Shown here one piece after another: positions 1-7,590 of a DNA stretch of 16,391 bases. The notes beneath the pieces are model-generated. The model was not told where the DNA came from, ran no database searches, and saw nothing but the letters and a program-made list of their open reading frames with translations. Position 1 is the first letter of the stretch. Every line of letters starts with the position of its first letter. A program made the translations under genes and the position numbers. Source of the stretch: Zymomonas sp. (lineage in GTDB: Bacteria > Pseudomonadota > Alphaproteobacteria > Sphingomonadales > Sphingomonadaceae); the NCBI GenBank assembly GCA_027489105.1, contig JAIYAJ010000410.1, positions 1-16,391 on the forward strand. Direction: 5' to 3'.

Positions 1-828
1 ATGCCGCCGGTCGCGATCGGGGCGCCGATCAACGGCATGTCGCTGGGCGAGGTCGTCCAGTCCAACAACCCCGATTATCCGGTCGGCTCGATCGTGCGGG
101 CCTTCGCGACCTGGTGCGACCATTATGTCATCGGCGCAGACGCGCTGGGGCTCGAGATCGTCCGACCTGCGGAGGGTGTCGACCTGCATCATTATATGGG
201 CGCGCTCGGCCCGGTCGGACTGACCGCCTGGGTCGGCCTGTTCGCGGTCGGCGAGGCGAAGCCCGGCGAAACCGTGGTCGTCAGTGCTGCCGCCGGCGCG
301 ACCGGTTCGACCGTCGTGCAGATCGCCAAGGCGCGAGGCTGCAAGGTGGTCGCGCTCGTCGGAAGCCCGGAGAAGGTCGAGGTGGTCCTGGGTCTTGGTG
401 CCGATGCGGTGATCGACTATCGCGCCACACCGAACATCGCGAACGAGATCATCAAGGCCGCACCCGAAGGCGTCGACGTCTATTTCGACAATGTCGGCGG
501 CGAGACGCTCGAGGCGATCCTGCCGCTGATGCGCCTGCACGGCCGCATCGCCGTGTGCGGGATGATCTCGCAATATAATGATGCGGACAATCCGCCGGGC
601 GTTAAGACGCTGTGGCAGCTGGTCGTCAACCGGCTGAAGATGCAGGGCTTCATCACCTATGACTATGCCGACCGCCTCGAACAGGCGCAGAGCGAGCTCG
701 ATCAGTGGGTGCTCGAAGGCAAGCTCAAGCCGCTCGCCAATGTCCGTGACGGGTTCGAAAAGCTGCCCGAGGCCTTCATCGATCTGATGGAAGGCCGGAC
801 GGTCGGCAAGACGATCGTCCGGATCTGA
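1..828 (+). CDS. CurA/PTGR-type NADP-dependent MDR oxidoreductase, 5' end outside window
   Basis: Zinc-independent medium-chain reductase of the curcumin reductase / prostaglandin reductase type, whose known members reduce C=C bonds conjugated to a carbonyl with NADPH. A Rossmann nucleotide-binding motif AAGATGS lies at visible residues 97-103, and the family signature YFDNVGG follows in the second half. The frame is open from base 1. The ATG there aligns with about residue 61 of the full-length paralogue at 7591 (MPPIPLGAP), so roughly 60 N-terminal residues are missing and this ATG is almost certainly internal. The C-terminus is complete, ending GKTIVRI with TGA at 826-828. The next gene starts 17 bases downstream on the same strand, suggesting an operon. 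Family is secure; the substrate is unknown. Confidence 0.9.
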   Translation: MPPVAIGAPINGMSLGEVVQSNNPDYPVGSIVRAFATWCDHYVIGADALGLEIVRPAEGVDLHHYMGALGPVGLTAWVGLFAVGEAKPGETVVVSAAAGATGSTVVQIAKARGCKVVALVGSPEKVEVVLGLGADAVIDYRATPNIANEIIKAAPEGVDVYFDNVGGETLEAILPLMRLHGRIAVCGMISQYNDADNPPGVKTLWQLVVNRLKMQGFITYDYADRLEQAQSELDQWVLEGKLKPLANVRDGFEKLPEAFIDLMEGRTVGKTIVRI

Positions 829-845
829 CAGGGGAAGGATCGGCC

Positions 846-1592
846 ATGGTGGGACGACTTCAGGGCAAGCGCGCGCTCGTGACCGGCGGTGCTTCGGGGC
901 TCGGCGAGGCTATCGTCCGCAGCTATGTCGCCGAGGGCGCTGACGTCATCATCGCCGATATCGACGCGGCGGCGGGCATGGCGCTGGCGGACGAACTCGG
1001 CGGTGCCCATCGCTTCGCCCCGCTCGACGTGTCGTCGCAGGCGAGCTGGGAGGCGATGCTGGCGGGGATCGACCGTCTCGACATCCTCGTCAACAATGCC
1101 GGCATCACGACCCTCGGCAGCATCGAGGAGGTCACGCTCGAGCAGTTCGTCCACGAGTTCAATATCGATGTCGTCGGCGTCTTCCTCGGCACCAAGCTGG
1201 CCATTCCCAAGATGCTTCCCGGCGGCGGCTCGATCATCAATATGAGCTCGATGGCCGGCGTTCGGGCGCAGGCCAATCTGGCGGCCTATAATGCGGCGAA
1301 GGCGGCGGTAACGCATCTGACCAAGTCCTGCGCGGCGCTGTTCTGCGAGAAGGGCTATGGCATACGGTGCAACTCGGTCCATCCCGGCGCGATCCACACG
1401 CCGATCATCGACAAGGTCCTGGCGCAATCCGAGGACCCCGAGGCGTTGTATAAGTTCTTCGTCAAGTCCCACCCCATCGGACGTCTCGGCAAGCCCGAGG
1501 AGATTGCGGCAATCTGCGTCTATCTGGGCAGCGACGAATCTGCCTTTGCCACCGGTGCGGAGTTCCGTATCGACGGCGGCAGCACGATCTGA
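846..1592 (+). CDS. SDR family NAD-type oxidoreductase
   Basis: Classical short-chain dehydrogenase/reductase of 248 aa, a normal length. Visible motifs are TGGASGLG (13-20), Asp38 at the end of the second beta strand (favouring NAD(H) over NADP(H)), NNAG (83-86), and the catalytic Ser135, Tyr148 and Lys152 (YNAAK). The position that aligns with the fourth catalytic residue (Asn110 in E. coli FabG) appears to be Asp108. The C-terminus ATGAEFRIDGGSTI is the usual SDR end. A GGGGAAGG stretch about 8 bases before the ATG supports the start. It lies 17 bases after the MDR gene and 12 before the ferredoxin gene, so co-transcription is likely. A role as an alcohol dehydrogenase or ketoreductase on a pathway intermediate is inferred. 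Confidence 0.92.
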   Translation: MVGRLQGKRALVTGGASGLGEAIVRSYVAEGADVIIADIDAAAGMALADELGGAHRFAPLDVSSQASWEAMLAGIDRLDILVNNAGITTLGSIEEVTLEQFVHEFNIDVVGVFLGTKLAIPKMLPGGGSIINMSSMAGVRAQANLAAYNAAKAAVTHLTKSCAALFCEKGYGIRCNSVHPGAIHTPIIDKVLAQSEDPEALYKFFVKSHPIGRLGKPEEIAAICVYLGSDESAFATGAEFRIDGGSTI

Positions 1593-1604
1593 ACGGGGCC
1601 GAGA

Positions 1605-1955
1605 ATGAGCGACAGCTGGCATTTCCTGACTGAAGAAGCCTCCTTCCCGGAGGAGGGCAAGCTGGCGGCCAGACTGGCCGGGTGGCATGTTCTGGTGGCA
1701 AAGGCCGACGACGGCTTTCGCGCGGTCAACGACCGCTGCACGCATCAGGCCGCGCTGCTGTCGGGCGGCAAGATCCGGCGCGGCGCGGTGATGTGTCCGC
1801 TGCACGGCGCCCGGTTCGAACTGGCGACGGGGCGTTGCATGGGCGGCGCCTACAAGGATCTGCGCACCTTCGCCGTCCGCGTCGAAGGCGGTCGGATCGA
1901 GGTCCTGGTTCCCGATGAGGAGCCGTCGATGGAAGAACGTCCGATTACGGTCTGA
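1605..1955 (+). CDS. Rieske [2Fe-2S] ferredoxin-like protein
   Basis: Small soluble single-domain Rieske protein of 116 aa, the size of the ferredoxins that feed electrons to Rieske oxygenases (NdoA/BphF-like). The cluster ligands are visible: CTH at 45-47 and CPLH at 64-67, separated by 16 residues, followed by GARFELATG as in biphenyl-type ferredoxins. There is no signal peptide or membrane segment, so it is cytoplasmic. It sits 12 bases after an SDR gene and about 11 kb from the two Rieske oxygenase genes at the right of the window. It could serve them, an oxygenase left of the window, or an assimilatory reductase of NirD type. Partner assignment is inference. No ferredoxin reductase gene is visible in the window. 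Confidence 0.9.
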   Translation: MSDSWHFLTEEASFPEEGKLAARLAGWHVLVAKADDGFRAVNDRCTHQAALLSGGKIRRGAVMCPLHGARFELATGRCMGGAYKDLRTFAVRVEGGRIEVLVPDEEPSMEERPITV

Positions 1956-2038
1956 CCGGACCCCTCGCACAAGCGACAGGTTTGCGGCAGGGCAATGCGC
2001 CTTAGGGTCTCCGGCAACGACATGCTGGGAGAAGATCG

Positions 2039-2467
2039 ATGCCCTTTACAGGCCCTGCCGAAGACCGTCTGGCCATTCGCGAGCTGCTCGAAACCTATGC
2101 CGATGCGGTGACCCGCCATGATGCGGTCGCCTGGGGCGCGACCTGGGCCGAAGATGGCGAATGGTCGCTGCCCGATTATCCCGAACTCGGAACCACAAAG
2201 GGCCGTCAGGCCATCGTTGCGATGTGGACCGAAGCGATGAAATCCTATCCGGGCATCATGTTCGAAGCCTGGCCGGGCTCGATCGAGATCGACGGCAATC
2301 GCGCAACCGTCCGCAGCTACACCGCCGAGGTCTATGATCAGGGCGAGGTCACGATGCGCGATCGCGGCGTCTATGAAGATGTCTGCGTGAAGGTCGATGG
2401 CCGCTGGCTGTTCAAGAGCCGGTCCTTCCGCAACATCCATCGCCAGCACGGCCCCAAGGGGGTCTGA
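2039..2467 (+). CDS. SnoaL/NTF2-like domain protein
   Basis: Protein of 142 aa with the NTF2-like alpha+beta cone fold pattern of the SnoaL-like group. The N-terminal helix region reads RLAIRELLETYADAVTRHD, then a WAEDGEW turn, and the last strand carries GRWLFKSRSF. Members act as isomerases, dehydratases, cyclases or lyase-like enzymes; many are uncharacterised. The strong Shine-Dalgarno GGGAGAAG (2027-2034) fixes the start. An 83-base gap precedes it, the largest within this plus-strand gene run; I saw no clear promoter or terminator there. Only 6 bases separate it from the following MDR gene. Oxygenase beta subunits share this fold but are usually longer (about 160-180 aa), so that reading is less likely. 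The actual reaction is unknown. Confidence 0.82.
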   Translation: MPFTGPAEDRLAIRELLETYADAVTRHDAVAWGATWAEDGEWSLPDYPELGTTKGRQAIVAMWTEAMKSYPGIMFEAWPGSIEIDGNRATVRSYTAEVYDQGEVTMRDRGVYEDVCVKVDGRWLFKSRSFRNIHRQHGPKGV

Positions 2468-2473
2468 GGCGGC

Positions 2474-3487
2474 ATGGGGATTTCCAACCGCTTCTGGCGG
2501 CTCGACGCGCATCCGGTCGGCACCGACTTCGACTCGGCGCTGAGCCTCCAGCAGGAGGAGATGGCGGCGCTTGGCGAAGGGCAGGTGCGCGTCCGGGCGC
2601 AGTGGCTGTCGCTCGACGCCGGTACGCGCATGTGGATGAACGGCCGCACCGACGGCTATCAGCCGCCGCTGCCGCTCGGCGCGCGGATGGTCGGGCTCGT
2701 GCTCGGTCGCGTCTCGGAGAGCCGGGACGCCGCCTTCCCGGTCGGTGCGCTGGTCCGGGGCTTTGGTACCTGGGCGGACTATTCCGACATGGTGCCGGCT
2801 CTGTCGGGCCTCGAGATTGTCGACGATAGCATTCCCGACGTCCGCGAACATTTCGGCGCACTGGGCATGAACGCCTGGACCGCGCTGGTCGGCGTGCAGG
2901 AAGTTGCGAAGGTGCAGCCGGGCGAGCTTCTGGTCGTCTCGGCGGCGGCCGGCGCGACGGGGAGCCTTGCCTGTCAGGTCGGCCGCAATCTGGGCGCGCG
3001 CGTGGTCGGGATTGCCGGCGGCGCGGAAAAGTGCCGCTATCTGACCGAGCACCTCGGGGTCGAGAGAGCGATCGACTATCGCTCCGAGGATGTCGCGGCG
3101 GCGCTGGCGCAGGTCGAGGGCGGCATCAACGCCTATTTCGACAATGTCGGCGGTCCGATTCTCGATGCTGTCCTGCCGAACATGACGCATTATGGCCGGG
3201 TCGCGATCTGCGGGCTGGTATCGGCCTATGACAATGACCGCGCTTCGCCGGGACCGGCGCAGTTCGAGCAGGTGTTGATGCGCCGGCTGCGGATCGAGGG
3301 TTTCTTCATCCCCGACTTCCTCCATCGTGGAGCCGAGTTTCTGCCCCAGCTGCGGGCGTGGCACGACGCGGGCAAGCTCACCGTCCGCTTCGACGAGGGC
3401 CAGGGTCTGGACAACGTCCTGAGCGCCTACGCGCACATGCTGAGCGGCGGCAATATCGGCAAGGTTCTGGTCAAGCTGTTCGACTGA
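2474..3487 (+). CDS. CurA/PTGR-type NADP-dependent MDR oxidoreductase
   Basis: Full-length zinc-free medium-chain reductase of 337 aa, second of three paralogues in the window. The nucleotide-binding motif AAGATGS is at 158-164 and YFDNVGG begins at residue 221, followed by the GRVAICGLVSAYD strand. The N-terminal GroES-like catalytic domain shows the family's LGARMVG segment near residue 68. A GAGGCGG stretch overlapping the stop of the SnoaL-like gene serves as ribosome-binding site, giving a short spacing before the ATG. Its TGA overlaps the next ATG by one base (TGATG), implying translational coupling to the ThuA-like gene. Reduction of an alpha,beta-unsaturated carbonyl is expected from the family; the natural substrate cannot be read from sequence. 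Confidence 0.92.
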   Translation: MGISNRFWRLDAHPVGTDFDSALSLQQEEMAALGEGQVRVRAQWLSLDAGTRMWMNGRTDGYQPPLPLGARMVGLVLGRVSESRDAAFPVGALVRGFGTWADYSDMVPALSGLEIVDDSIPDVREHFGALGMNAWTALVGVQEVAKVQPGELLVVSAAAGATGSLACQVGRNLGARVVGIAGGAEKCRYLTEHLGVERAIDYRSEDVAAALAQVEGGINAYFDNVGGPILDAVLPNMTHYGRVAICGLVSAYDNDRASPGPAQFEQVLMRRLRIEGFFIPDFLHRGAEFLPQLRAWHDAGKLTVRFDEGQGLDNVLSAYAHMLSGGNIGKVLVKLFD

Positions 3488-4293
3488 TGCCGATCATCCA
3501 TCATCATGCGCCGATCAACTGCCTCGTCGCGGTGCGCGGCCATCCGTTCGACCGGACGGCCTTCGACGCGATCTTCCAGTCGCTCGACGGCGTCTCCGCA
3601 ACGATGGTCGACCAGCCCGCCGCCGCCCGGCTGATGAACCCTGACGGCATGCGCGGGTTCGATGTCCTTGTGCTTTACGACATGCCCGGCCTCGACTTCG
3701 AGGCGGGGGAGGGGGCACCGGCTTATCTCGATCCCGAGCCCGGCGTGAAAGAAGGCTTTCGGGCATTGCTGGAGCAGGGAACGGGTGTCGTCGCGCTTCA
3801 CCATGCGCTGGCGGGCTGGCCGCTCTGGGCCGACTATCATGACTGGCTCGGCGGCCAGTTCCTCTATCATTCGGGTAAGGTGCGGGGGCAGGCCATGCCC
3901 GACAGCGGCTATCGGCACGAGGTCACCCACATATTGTCCGTCGTCGACCCGGCGCATCCGGTAACAGCCGGGCTGCCGGCCAGCTTCACCCTCACCGACG
4001 AACTCTATCTCGCTTCGGTGTTCGAGGAGGATGTGACGCCGCTGCTGCGCTCCGATGCACGGTTCGACGATGGAGCCTATTGGTCGGCCGATCTCGCGGT
4101 GCGGGGCCATATGCACAGCGCGGAAGGCTGGTCGCATCCGAAAGGATCGAACCTGGTCGGTTGGGCCAAGGAGGTTCTGGCAAGCCGGCTGGTCTATCTG
4201 CAGCCGGGCGATGGGCCTTCCGTCTATGACGATCCCCATTACCGCCAGCTGGTCGGCAACGCGATACGGTGGACGGCGGCGCGCCCCGATTGA
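3487..4293 (+). CDS. ThuA-like domain protein
   Basis: Protein of 268 aa matching the ThuA-like fold, related to class I glutamine amidotransferase-like domains. Visible features are an N-terminal strand CLVAVRGHPFDR, a second strand DVLVLYDMPG (59-68), the characteristic GVVALHHALAGW (100-111), and a conserved tail HPVTAGLPASFTLTDELY. ThuA was described in trehalose use in rhizobia, and catalytic roles in the family are poorly defined, so no reaction is assigned. The frame is open further upstream, but the ATG at 3487 is preferred: it overlaps the previous stop as TGATG, and an earlier start would lie deep inside the MDR gene. The N-terminus has a three-histidine run (5-7). It is last in the plus-strand run; a stem-loop covers its stop codon. 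Confidence 0.85.
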   Translation: MPIIHHHAPINCLVAVRGHPFDRTAFDAIFQSLDGVSATMVDQPAAARLMNPDGMRGFDVLVLYDMPGLDFEAGEGAPAYLDPEPGVKEGFRALLEQGTGVVALHHALAGWPLWADYHDWLGGQFLYHSGKVRGQAMPDSGYRHEVTHILSVVDPAHPVTAGLPASFTLTDELYLASVFEEDVTPLLRSDARFDDGAYWSADLAVRGHMHSAEGWSHPKGSNLVGWAKEVLASRLVYLQPGDGPSVYDDPHYRQLVGNAIRWTAARPD

Positions 4294-4300
4294 GCGCGCC
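4278..4300. terminator. Stem-loop over the stop codon at the ThuA/SDR convergent junction
   Basis: Perfect 7-base inverted repeat GGCGCGC (4278-4284) and GCGCGCC (4294-4300) with a 9-base loop that contains the TGA of the ThuA-like gene. There is no U-tract on either strand, so it is not a canonical intrinsic terminator. Its position between two convergent genes 24 bases apart suggests a bidirectional transcription end or 3'-end protection. This role is inference. Confidence 0.4.
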
Positions 4301-4317
4301 ACCTGGTCCAGTTTCGG

Positions 4318-5085
4318 TTACAGGGCGGTCATGCCGCCATCGACGACGAACTCGGCGCCTGTGACATATTTTGCTTCGTCGGACGCCAGGAACAGGTTCA
4401 CATTGGCGATGTCGAGCGGATCGCCCAGGCGACCCATCGGAATGCCGCCTTCGACCGAGTCGTAATTGTCGGCATTGTCGGTCTGCGCCACGCCCATCAT
4501 GTTGGTCGCGATCATGCCTGGATGGACCGAGTTGACGCGGATATTCTCACGCGCGCATTCGACCGCCACCGTCTTGGAGAAGAGCCGAACGCCGCCCTTG
4601 GCAGCAGCATAGGCCGAGCAGGCCGGAACGCCGACCAGGCCCGCCACTGACGAGATGTTGATGATCGAACCGGTCGATTTCGTCTTGCGCATCAGTGCGA
4701 CCGCGCGGTGGGTGCCGTGATAGACGCTGTCGAGGCAGACGGCGTTCTGCAGTTTCCAGTCGGCGAAGCTGAGGTCGCCGATCATGCGGAGAACCGCGAT
4801 GCCGGCATTGTTGACGAGGACGTTCAGGCGTCCGTGATCGGCTTCGATCCGGGCGAAGACCTTGTCCCAATCCTCCTCGCTGGTGACGTCATGCGCCATT
4901 GCGGCAGCCTGTCCACCGGCCTGGCGGATCGATTCCGCCACCGCCTCTGCGCCCGGTCCGTCGCGGTCGGTGACGTAGACGAACGCCCCTTCCTCGGCGA
5001 AGCGCTGCGCAGTCGAACTGCCGAGACCCGGAACCGATGCACCGCCCGTGACCAGTGCGATCTTGCCTTCAAGCCTTCCCACCAT
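4318..5085 (-). CDS. SDR family NAD-type oxidoreductase with lengthened glycine motif
   Basis: Classical-type SDR of 255 aa. The cofactor glycine motif reads TGGASVPGLG (13-22), two residues longer than the usual TGxxxGxG. Asp40 predicts NAD(H). NNAG is at 92-95 and the catalytic Ser146, Tyr159 and Lys163 (YAAAK) are intact. The position aligned with the tetrad Asn of FabG appears to be Cys117. The closing TGAEFVVDGGMTAL is typical. A perfect Shine-Dalgarno AGGAGGTT (minus strand, 5093-5086) abuts the start. It lies downstream of the TonB-dependent receptor gene on the same strand, but an intrinsic terminator separates them, so expression depends on read-through or an unseen promoter. Substrate unknown; the overall sequence style resembles alicyclic alcohol dehydrogenases, which is only suggestive. 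Confidence 0.9.
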   Translation of the reverse strand: MVGRLEGKIALVTGGASVPGLGSSTAQRFAEEGAFVYVTDRDGPGAEAVAESIRQAGGQAAAMAHDVTSEEDWDKVFARIEADHGRLNVLVNNAGIAVLRMIGDLSFADWKLQNAVCLDSVYHGTHRAVALMRKTKSTGSIINISSVAGLVGVPACSAYAAAKGGVRLFSKTVAVECARENIRVNSVHPGMIATNMMGVAQTDNADNYDSVEGGIPMGRLGDPLDIANVNLFLASDEAKYVTGAEFVVDGGMTAL

Positions 5086-5106
5086 AACCTCCTAGAAATG
5101 CGCCAT

Positions 5107-5141
5107 AAAAAAATCGGGCGCGGCCATCTCTGACCGCGCCC
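5107..5141 (-). terminator. Intrinsic terminator after the TonB-dependent receptor gene
   Basis: On the minus strand an 8-base perfect stem, GGGCGCGG (5141-5134) pairing with CCGCGCCC (5123-5116), has a 10-base loop and is followed by GA and seven T residues (5113-5107). This is the textbook rho-independent shape. It starts 25 bases after the receptor stop codon and ends 13 bases before the Shine-Dalgarno of the SDR gene downstream. Confidence 0.85.
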
Positions 5142-5166
5142 AGTGTTCTACCAAGGAGAGTAGAAC

Positions 5167-7434
5167 TCAGAACTTCACGCCGAGGGTCGCGCCATAATTG
5201 GCGGGCTCGATGGCGGAAGCGAAGCTGAACAGACCCGCGACGGTGAAGGCGGCGTTGGTCCGCCTCTGGTCGAGGATGTTGCGGCCGAAGACCGTCAGAT
5301 AGGCGTCCTTGCCGGCGAGGGAGAAGTTCGCCGTGACCGCCGCATCGAGCAGGTTCTGCGTCTTCACCCGCACGCGCGGATCGTTGCCGTTAACGATCAC
5401 CGGACCGGTCGTCAGATTGCCCGAAACGGCACCCAGCGAGATCTGCTGGTCATAGGGGCTGATATGACGCAGGCCGACATTGCTGACCACCTTACCGAAG
5501 CTGGTCGGCAGGGTATATTCCGCCCCGAGCGAGCCCGAGAATTTCGGCGCGTAGATCAGGTTGTTGCGCGAATAGTCGAACGGGATCGGCAGGCCGCTGA
5601 CCGGCGAGACGTTGCCGACGACGAAGTTCTTGAACTTCGAGTCCAGGATGCCGACGGTGGCCGTCAGGCGCAGGCCGTCAGTCGGACGCGCGGTCAGGTC
5701 CGCCTCGATACCCTTGATCGTCGCGGAGCCCACGTTCGAGGTGATCGTCTGGTTGCCGGTCGGACCACCCGGGATCGTCGTGTTCTGCTGCAGATCCTTG
5801 TACTTCGACACGAAGCCTGCCGCGTTGAACGTCAGCTTGCGATCGAACAGGTCGAACTTGCCGCCGATTTCGTAGCTGTCGACCGTCTCCGGCTGATAGG
5901 GGGTGCCGGCCGTTGCAGCGGTTGCCGCGCGCGGGCTGAAGCCGCCCGAGCGATAGCCGCGCGACCAGCTGGCGTAGAGCATGGTGTCGCGGTTGGGACG
6001 GAAGTCGACACCGACCTTCGGGGTGAACTTCTTGAAGGTGCCGTCGCCGGTACCGATCACGCCCGCCTGACGGAAGCTGTTGGTCAGCTCCTTCTGGTCA
6101 CGCGTCCAGCGACCGCCGAAGGACAGGCGCCAGCGATCCGCGAAGGCCCAGTTGAAGTCGCCGAAGGCTGCATAGGATTCGGTCTTGCCGATGACGTTCT
6201 GCGGGTTGGTATCGAACACATCCGGGCTGATGCTCGGATTGAACGCGCCCACGCGCGAGAACTGCGTCAGGTTGTAGCGCGAGTTGAAGTAGAAACCGCC
6301 GACGACATAGTCGAAATTCTCGCCCAGATCACCCGCGAAGCGGAGTTCCTGGCTCCACTGGCGGTAGTTCTGGCGGCGGAGAACATAATAGAAGTCGGCA
6401 GAGACGGCGTCGAAGTCCTGGGTCTGGAATTCCTTGCCCTTACGCCAGCCGGTGATCGAGGTGATCTTCACCGCACCCGCGTCATAGTTCATCTCGAGCG
6501 TCGCGGCCGGCGCCTTGTAGGTGCTGGTCGCCGGGCTGACGAAGACGGTGTAGAGGTCGCTCGTCGTGTTGCGGTTGCACTGGCTGGCCGGCGCGAAGGC
6601 GCAGATCAGGTCGGTGCTGTTCGAGATGCTGCTGTTGACCGGCTGGAACTGCTGATCGAGCTTCTCGACCGTGAGCAGCGCCTCGAAGTTGCTGTCGACC
6701 GGCTTCAGCAAAAGGGCGGCGCCGAAATTGTCGTTGTTCGATCCGCCGGCGCGCTTGCCGGTGGTCGCGTTACGATAATAGCCGTCGCTTTCATTGTGGA
6801 AATACCAGGTCTTCAGGCCGATGCTCTCGCCGTTGCCGACGTTGAGGACACCGCGCGCCTGCCAGGTATTCCACTTGGAGTAGGAGATTTCGGCCTTGCC
6901 GCCAAACTCCATCGTGGGCCGGGTGCGACGGATGTTGATCACGCCGCCGATCGTGTTCCGGCCGAACAGCGTGCCCTGCGGACCGCGCAGCACCTCGATC
7001 TGGCCGATGTCGAACGTGTCGAGCAGCTGGCCGGTGTTGGTACCGACGAACACGCCGTCGATGACGACGCCGACGGTCGGCTCCTGCGACTTTTCGATGT
7101 CGGCATAGGTCAGGCCGCGGATCGAGAGGTTGGCCGCCTGCGCGCCCGAGTTCTGCTGGGTGATCAGCAGGTTCGGCGCGGCGCCCTGAAGGTCGCCGAT
7201 GTTCATCGACGCCTTGCTCTCGAGCATGGCGGCGTTGACCGCAGTGATCGCGACCGGGGTTTCCTGAAGAGACTCGTTGCGGCGGCGGGCCTCGACGATG
7301 ATCTCTTCGACCCCGACCACCTCATTCTCGGCGGCGGGCGCGGCCTGTCCGGCAAAGGCAGGCGTGCTGAAGCCGGCAGCGGCAGTCGTCGCCAGCAGCG
7401 CAATGGTAAAATAACGATTCATGGGAACACCCAC
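5167..7434 (-). CDS. TonB-dependent outer-membrane receptor
   Basis: Outer-membrane active transporter of about 755 aa, taking up a scarce or large substrate using TonB/ExbBD energy. The N-terminus is a signal peptide, MNRYFTIALLATTAAAG then cleavage expected after AFA. A TonB-box-like EIIVEARRR follows, then a plug domain with VLRGPQGTLFGRNTIGGVINI, and a long beta barrel ending ANYGATLGVKF with the C-terminal Phe typical of barrels. Two close cysteines (LICAFAPASQC) probably form a loop disulphide. The start is taken as GTG 7434: the Shine-Dalgarno GGGAGGAG (7449-7442, minus strand) stands 7 bases before it, against 19 before the ATG at 7422. An upstream ATG at 7500 would put 26 extra residues before the signal peptide. 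Substrate is not predictable from this; context suggests the compound degraded by the cluster. Confidence 0.95.
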   Translation of the reverse strand: MGVPMNRYFTIALLATTAAAGFSTPAFAGQAAPAAENEVVGVEEIIVEARRRNESLQETPVAITAVNAAMLESKASMNIGDLQGAAPNLLITQQNSGAQAANLSIRGLTYADIEKSQEPTVGVVIDGVFVGTNTGQLLDTFDIGQIEVLRGPQGTLFGRNTIGGVINIRRTRPTMEFGGKAEISYSKWNTWQARGVLNVGNGESIGLKTWYFHNESDGYYRNATTGKRAGGSNNDNFGAALLLKPVDSNFEALLTVEKLDQQFQPVNSSISNSTDLICAFAPASQCNRNTTSDLYTVFVSPATSTYKAPAATLEMNYDAGAVKITSITGWRKGKEFQTQDFDAVSADFYYVLRRQNYRQWSQELRFAGDLGENFDYVVGGFYFNSRYNLTQFSRVGAFNPSISPDVFDTNPQNVIGKTESYAAFGDFNWAFADRWRLSFGGRWTRDQKELTNSFRQAGVIGTGDGTFKKFTPKVGVDFRPNRDTMLYASWSRGYRSGGFSPRAATAATAGTPYQPETVDSYEIGGKFDLFDRKLTFNAAGFVSKYKDLQQNTTIPGGPTGNQTITSNVGSATIKGIEADLTARPTDGLRLTATVGILDSKFKNFVVGNVSPVSGLPIPFDYSRNNLIYAPKFSGSLGAEYTLPTSFGKVVSNVGLRHISPYDQQISLGAVSGNLTTGPVIVNGNDPRVRVKTQNLLDAAVTANFSLAGKDAYLTVFGRNILDQRRTNAAFTVAGLFSFASAIEPANYGATLGVKF

Positions 7435-7590
7435 GGTGCATCTCCTCCCGGTAAAAAAACAGCCCGTTTGACTGATCTTGTTCTTGAGGCGTCTATGCAC
7501 CGAACGGCATGAGCCACTTAACTGCCAAATGTCACAGGTGCGTCAATCCGCAGTGCGGGGGACGAAGAGCGCAACATTGGAGAGGTCAAA
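7435..7590. promoter_or_regulatory. Divergent intergenic region of the receptor and the MDR/SDR pair
   Basis: This 156-base space must hold promoters for both directions. Tentative plus-strand elements are TTGACT (7468-7473) and, 18 bases on, TCTATG (7492-7497). Tentative minus-strand elements are TTGACG (7546-7541) and, 18 bases on, GTTAAG (7522-7517). Both are weak matches. A small interrupted palindrome ATGC-N8-GCAT (7495-7510) containing CCGAACGG overlaps the plus -10 candidate and could be an operator. Ribosome-binding sites are GGAGAGG (7578-7584, plus) and GGGAGGAG (7449-7442, minus). The existence of promoters here is near certain from gene orientation; the exact elements are guesses. 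Confidence 0.45.

Noticed and set aside
1..3. ATG at base 1 as a true start codon
   Set aside because: Paralogues have about 60 more residues before the matching Met, including most of the catalytic domain's first strands, so the gene begins left of the window.
1956..2038. Possible promoter or terminator in the 83-base gap before the SnoaL-like gene
   Set aside because: No -35/-10 pair or hairpin with a T-tract could be supported; only the Shine-Dalgarno is clear.
2039..2467. SnoaL-like protein as the beta subunit of a Rieske oxygenase
   Set aside because: Same fold, but it is shorter than usual beta subunits and 11 kb from the oxygenase genes; no specific beta-subunit motif was recognised.
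1850..3436. Long minus-strand open frame opposite the ferredoxin, SnoaL-like and MDR genes
   Set aside because: It crosses three well-supported plus-strand genes and reads as low-complexity Arg/Asp/His-rich sequence, a usual antisense artefact of high GC.
5464..7512. Open frame of 682 codons on the plus strand, antisense to the TonB receptor
   Set aside because: It mirrors the receptor gene in a GC-rich region, is dominated by Arg, Ala, Asp and Val without any family motif, and has no ribosome-binding site. The receptor on the other strand is unmistakable.
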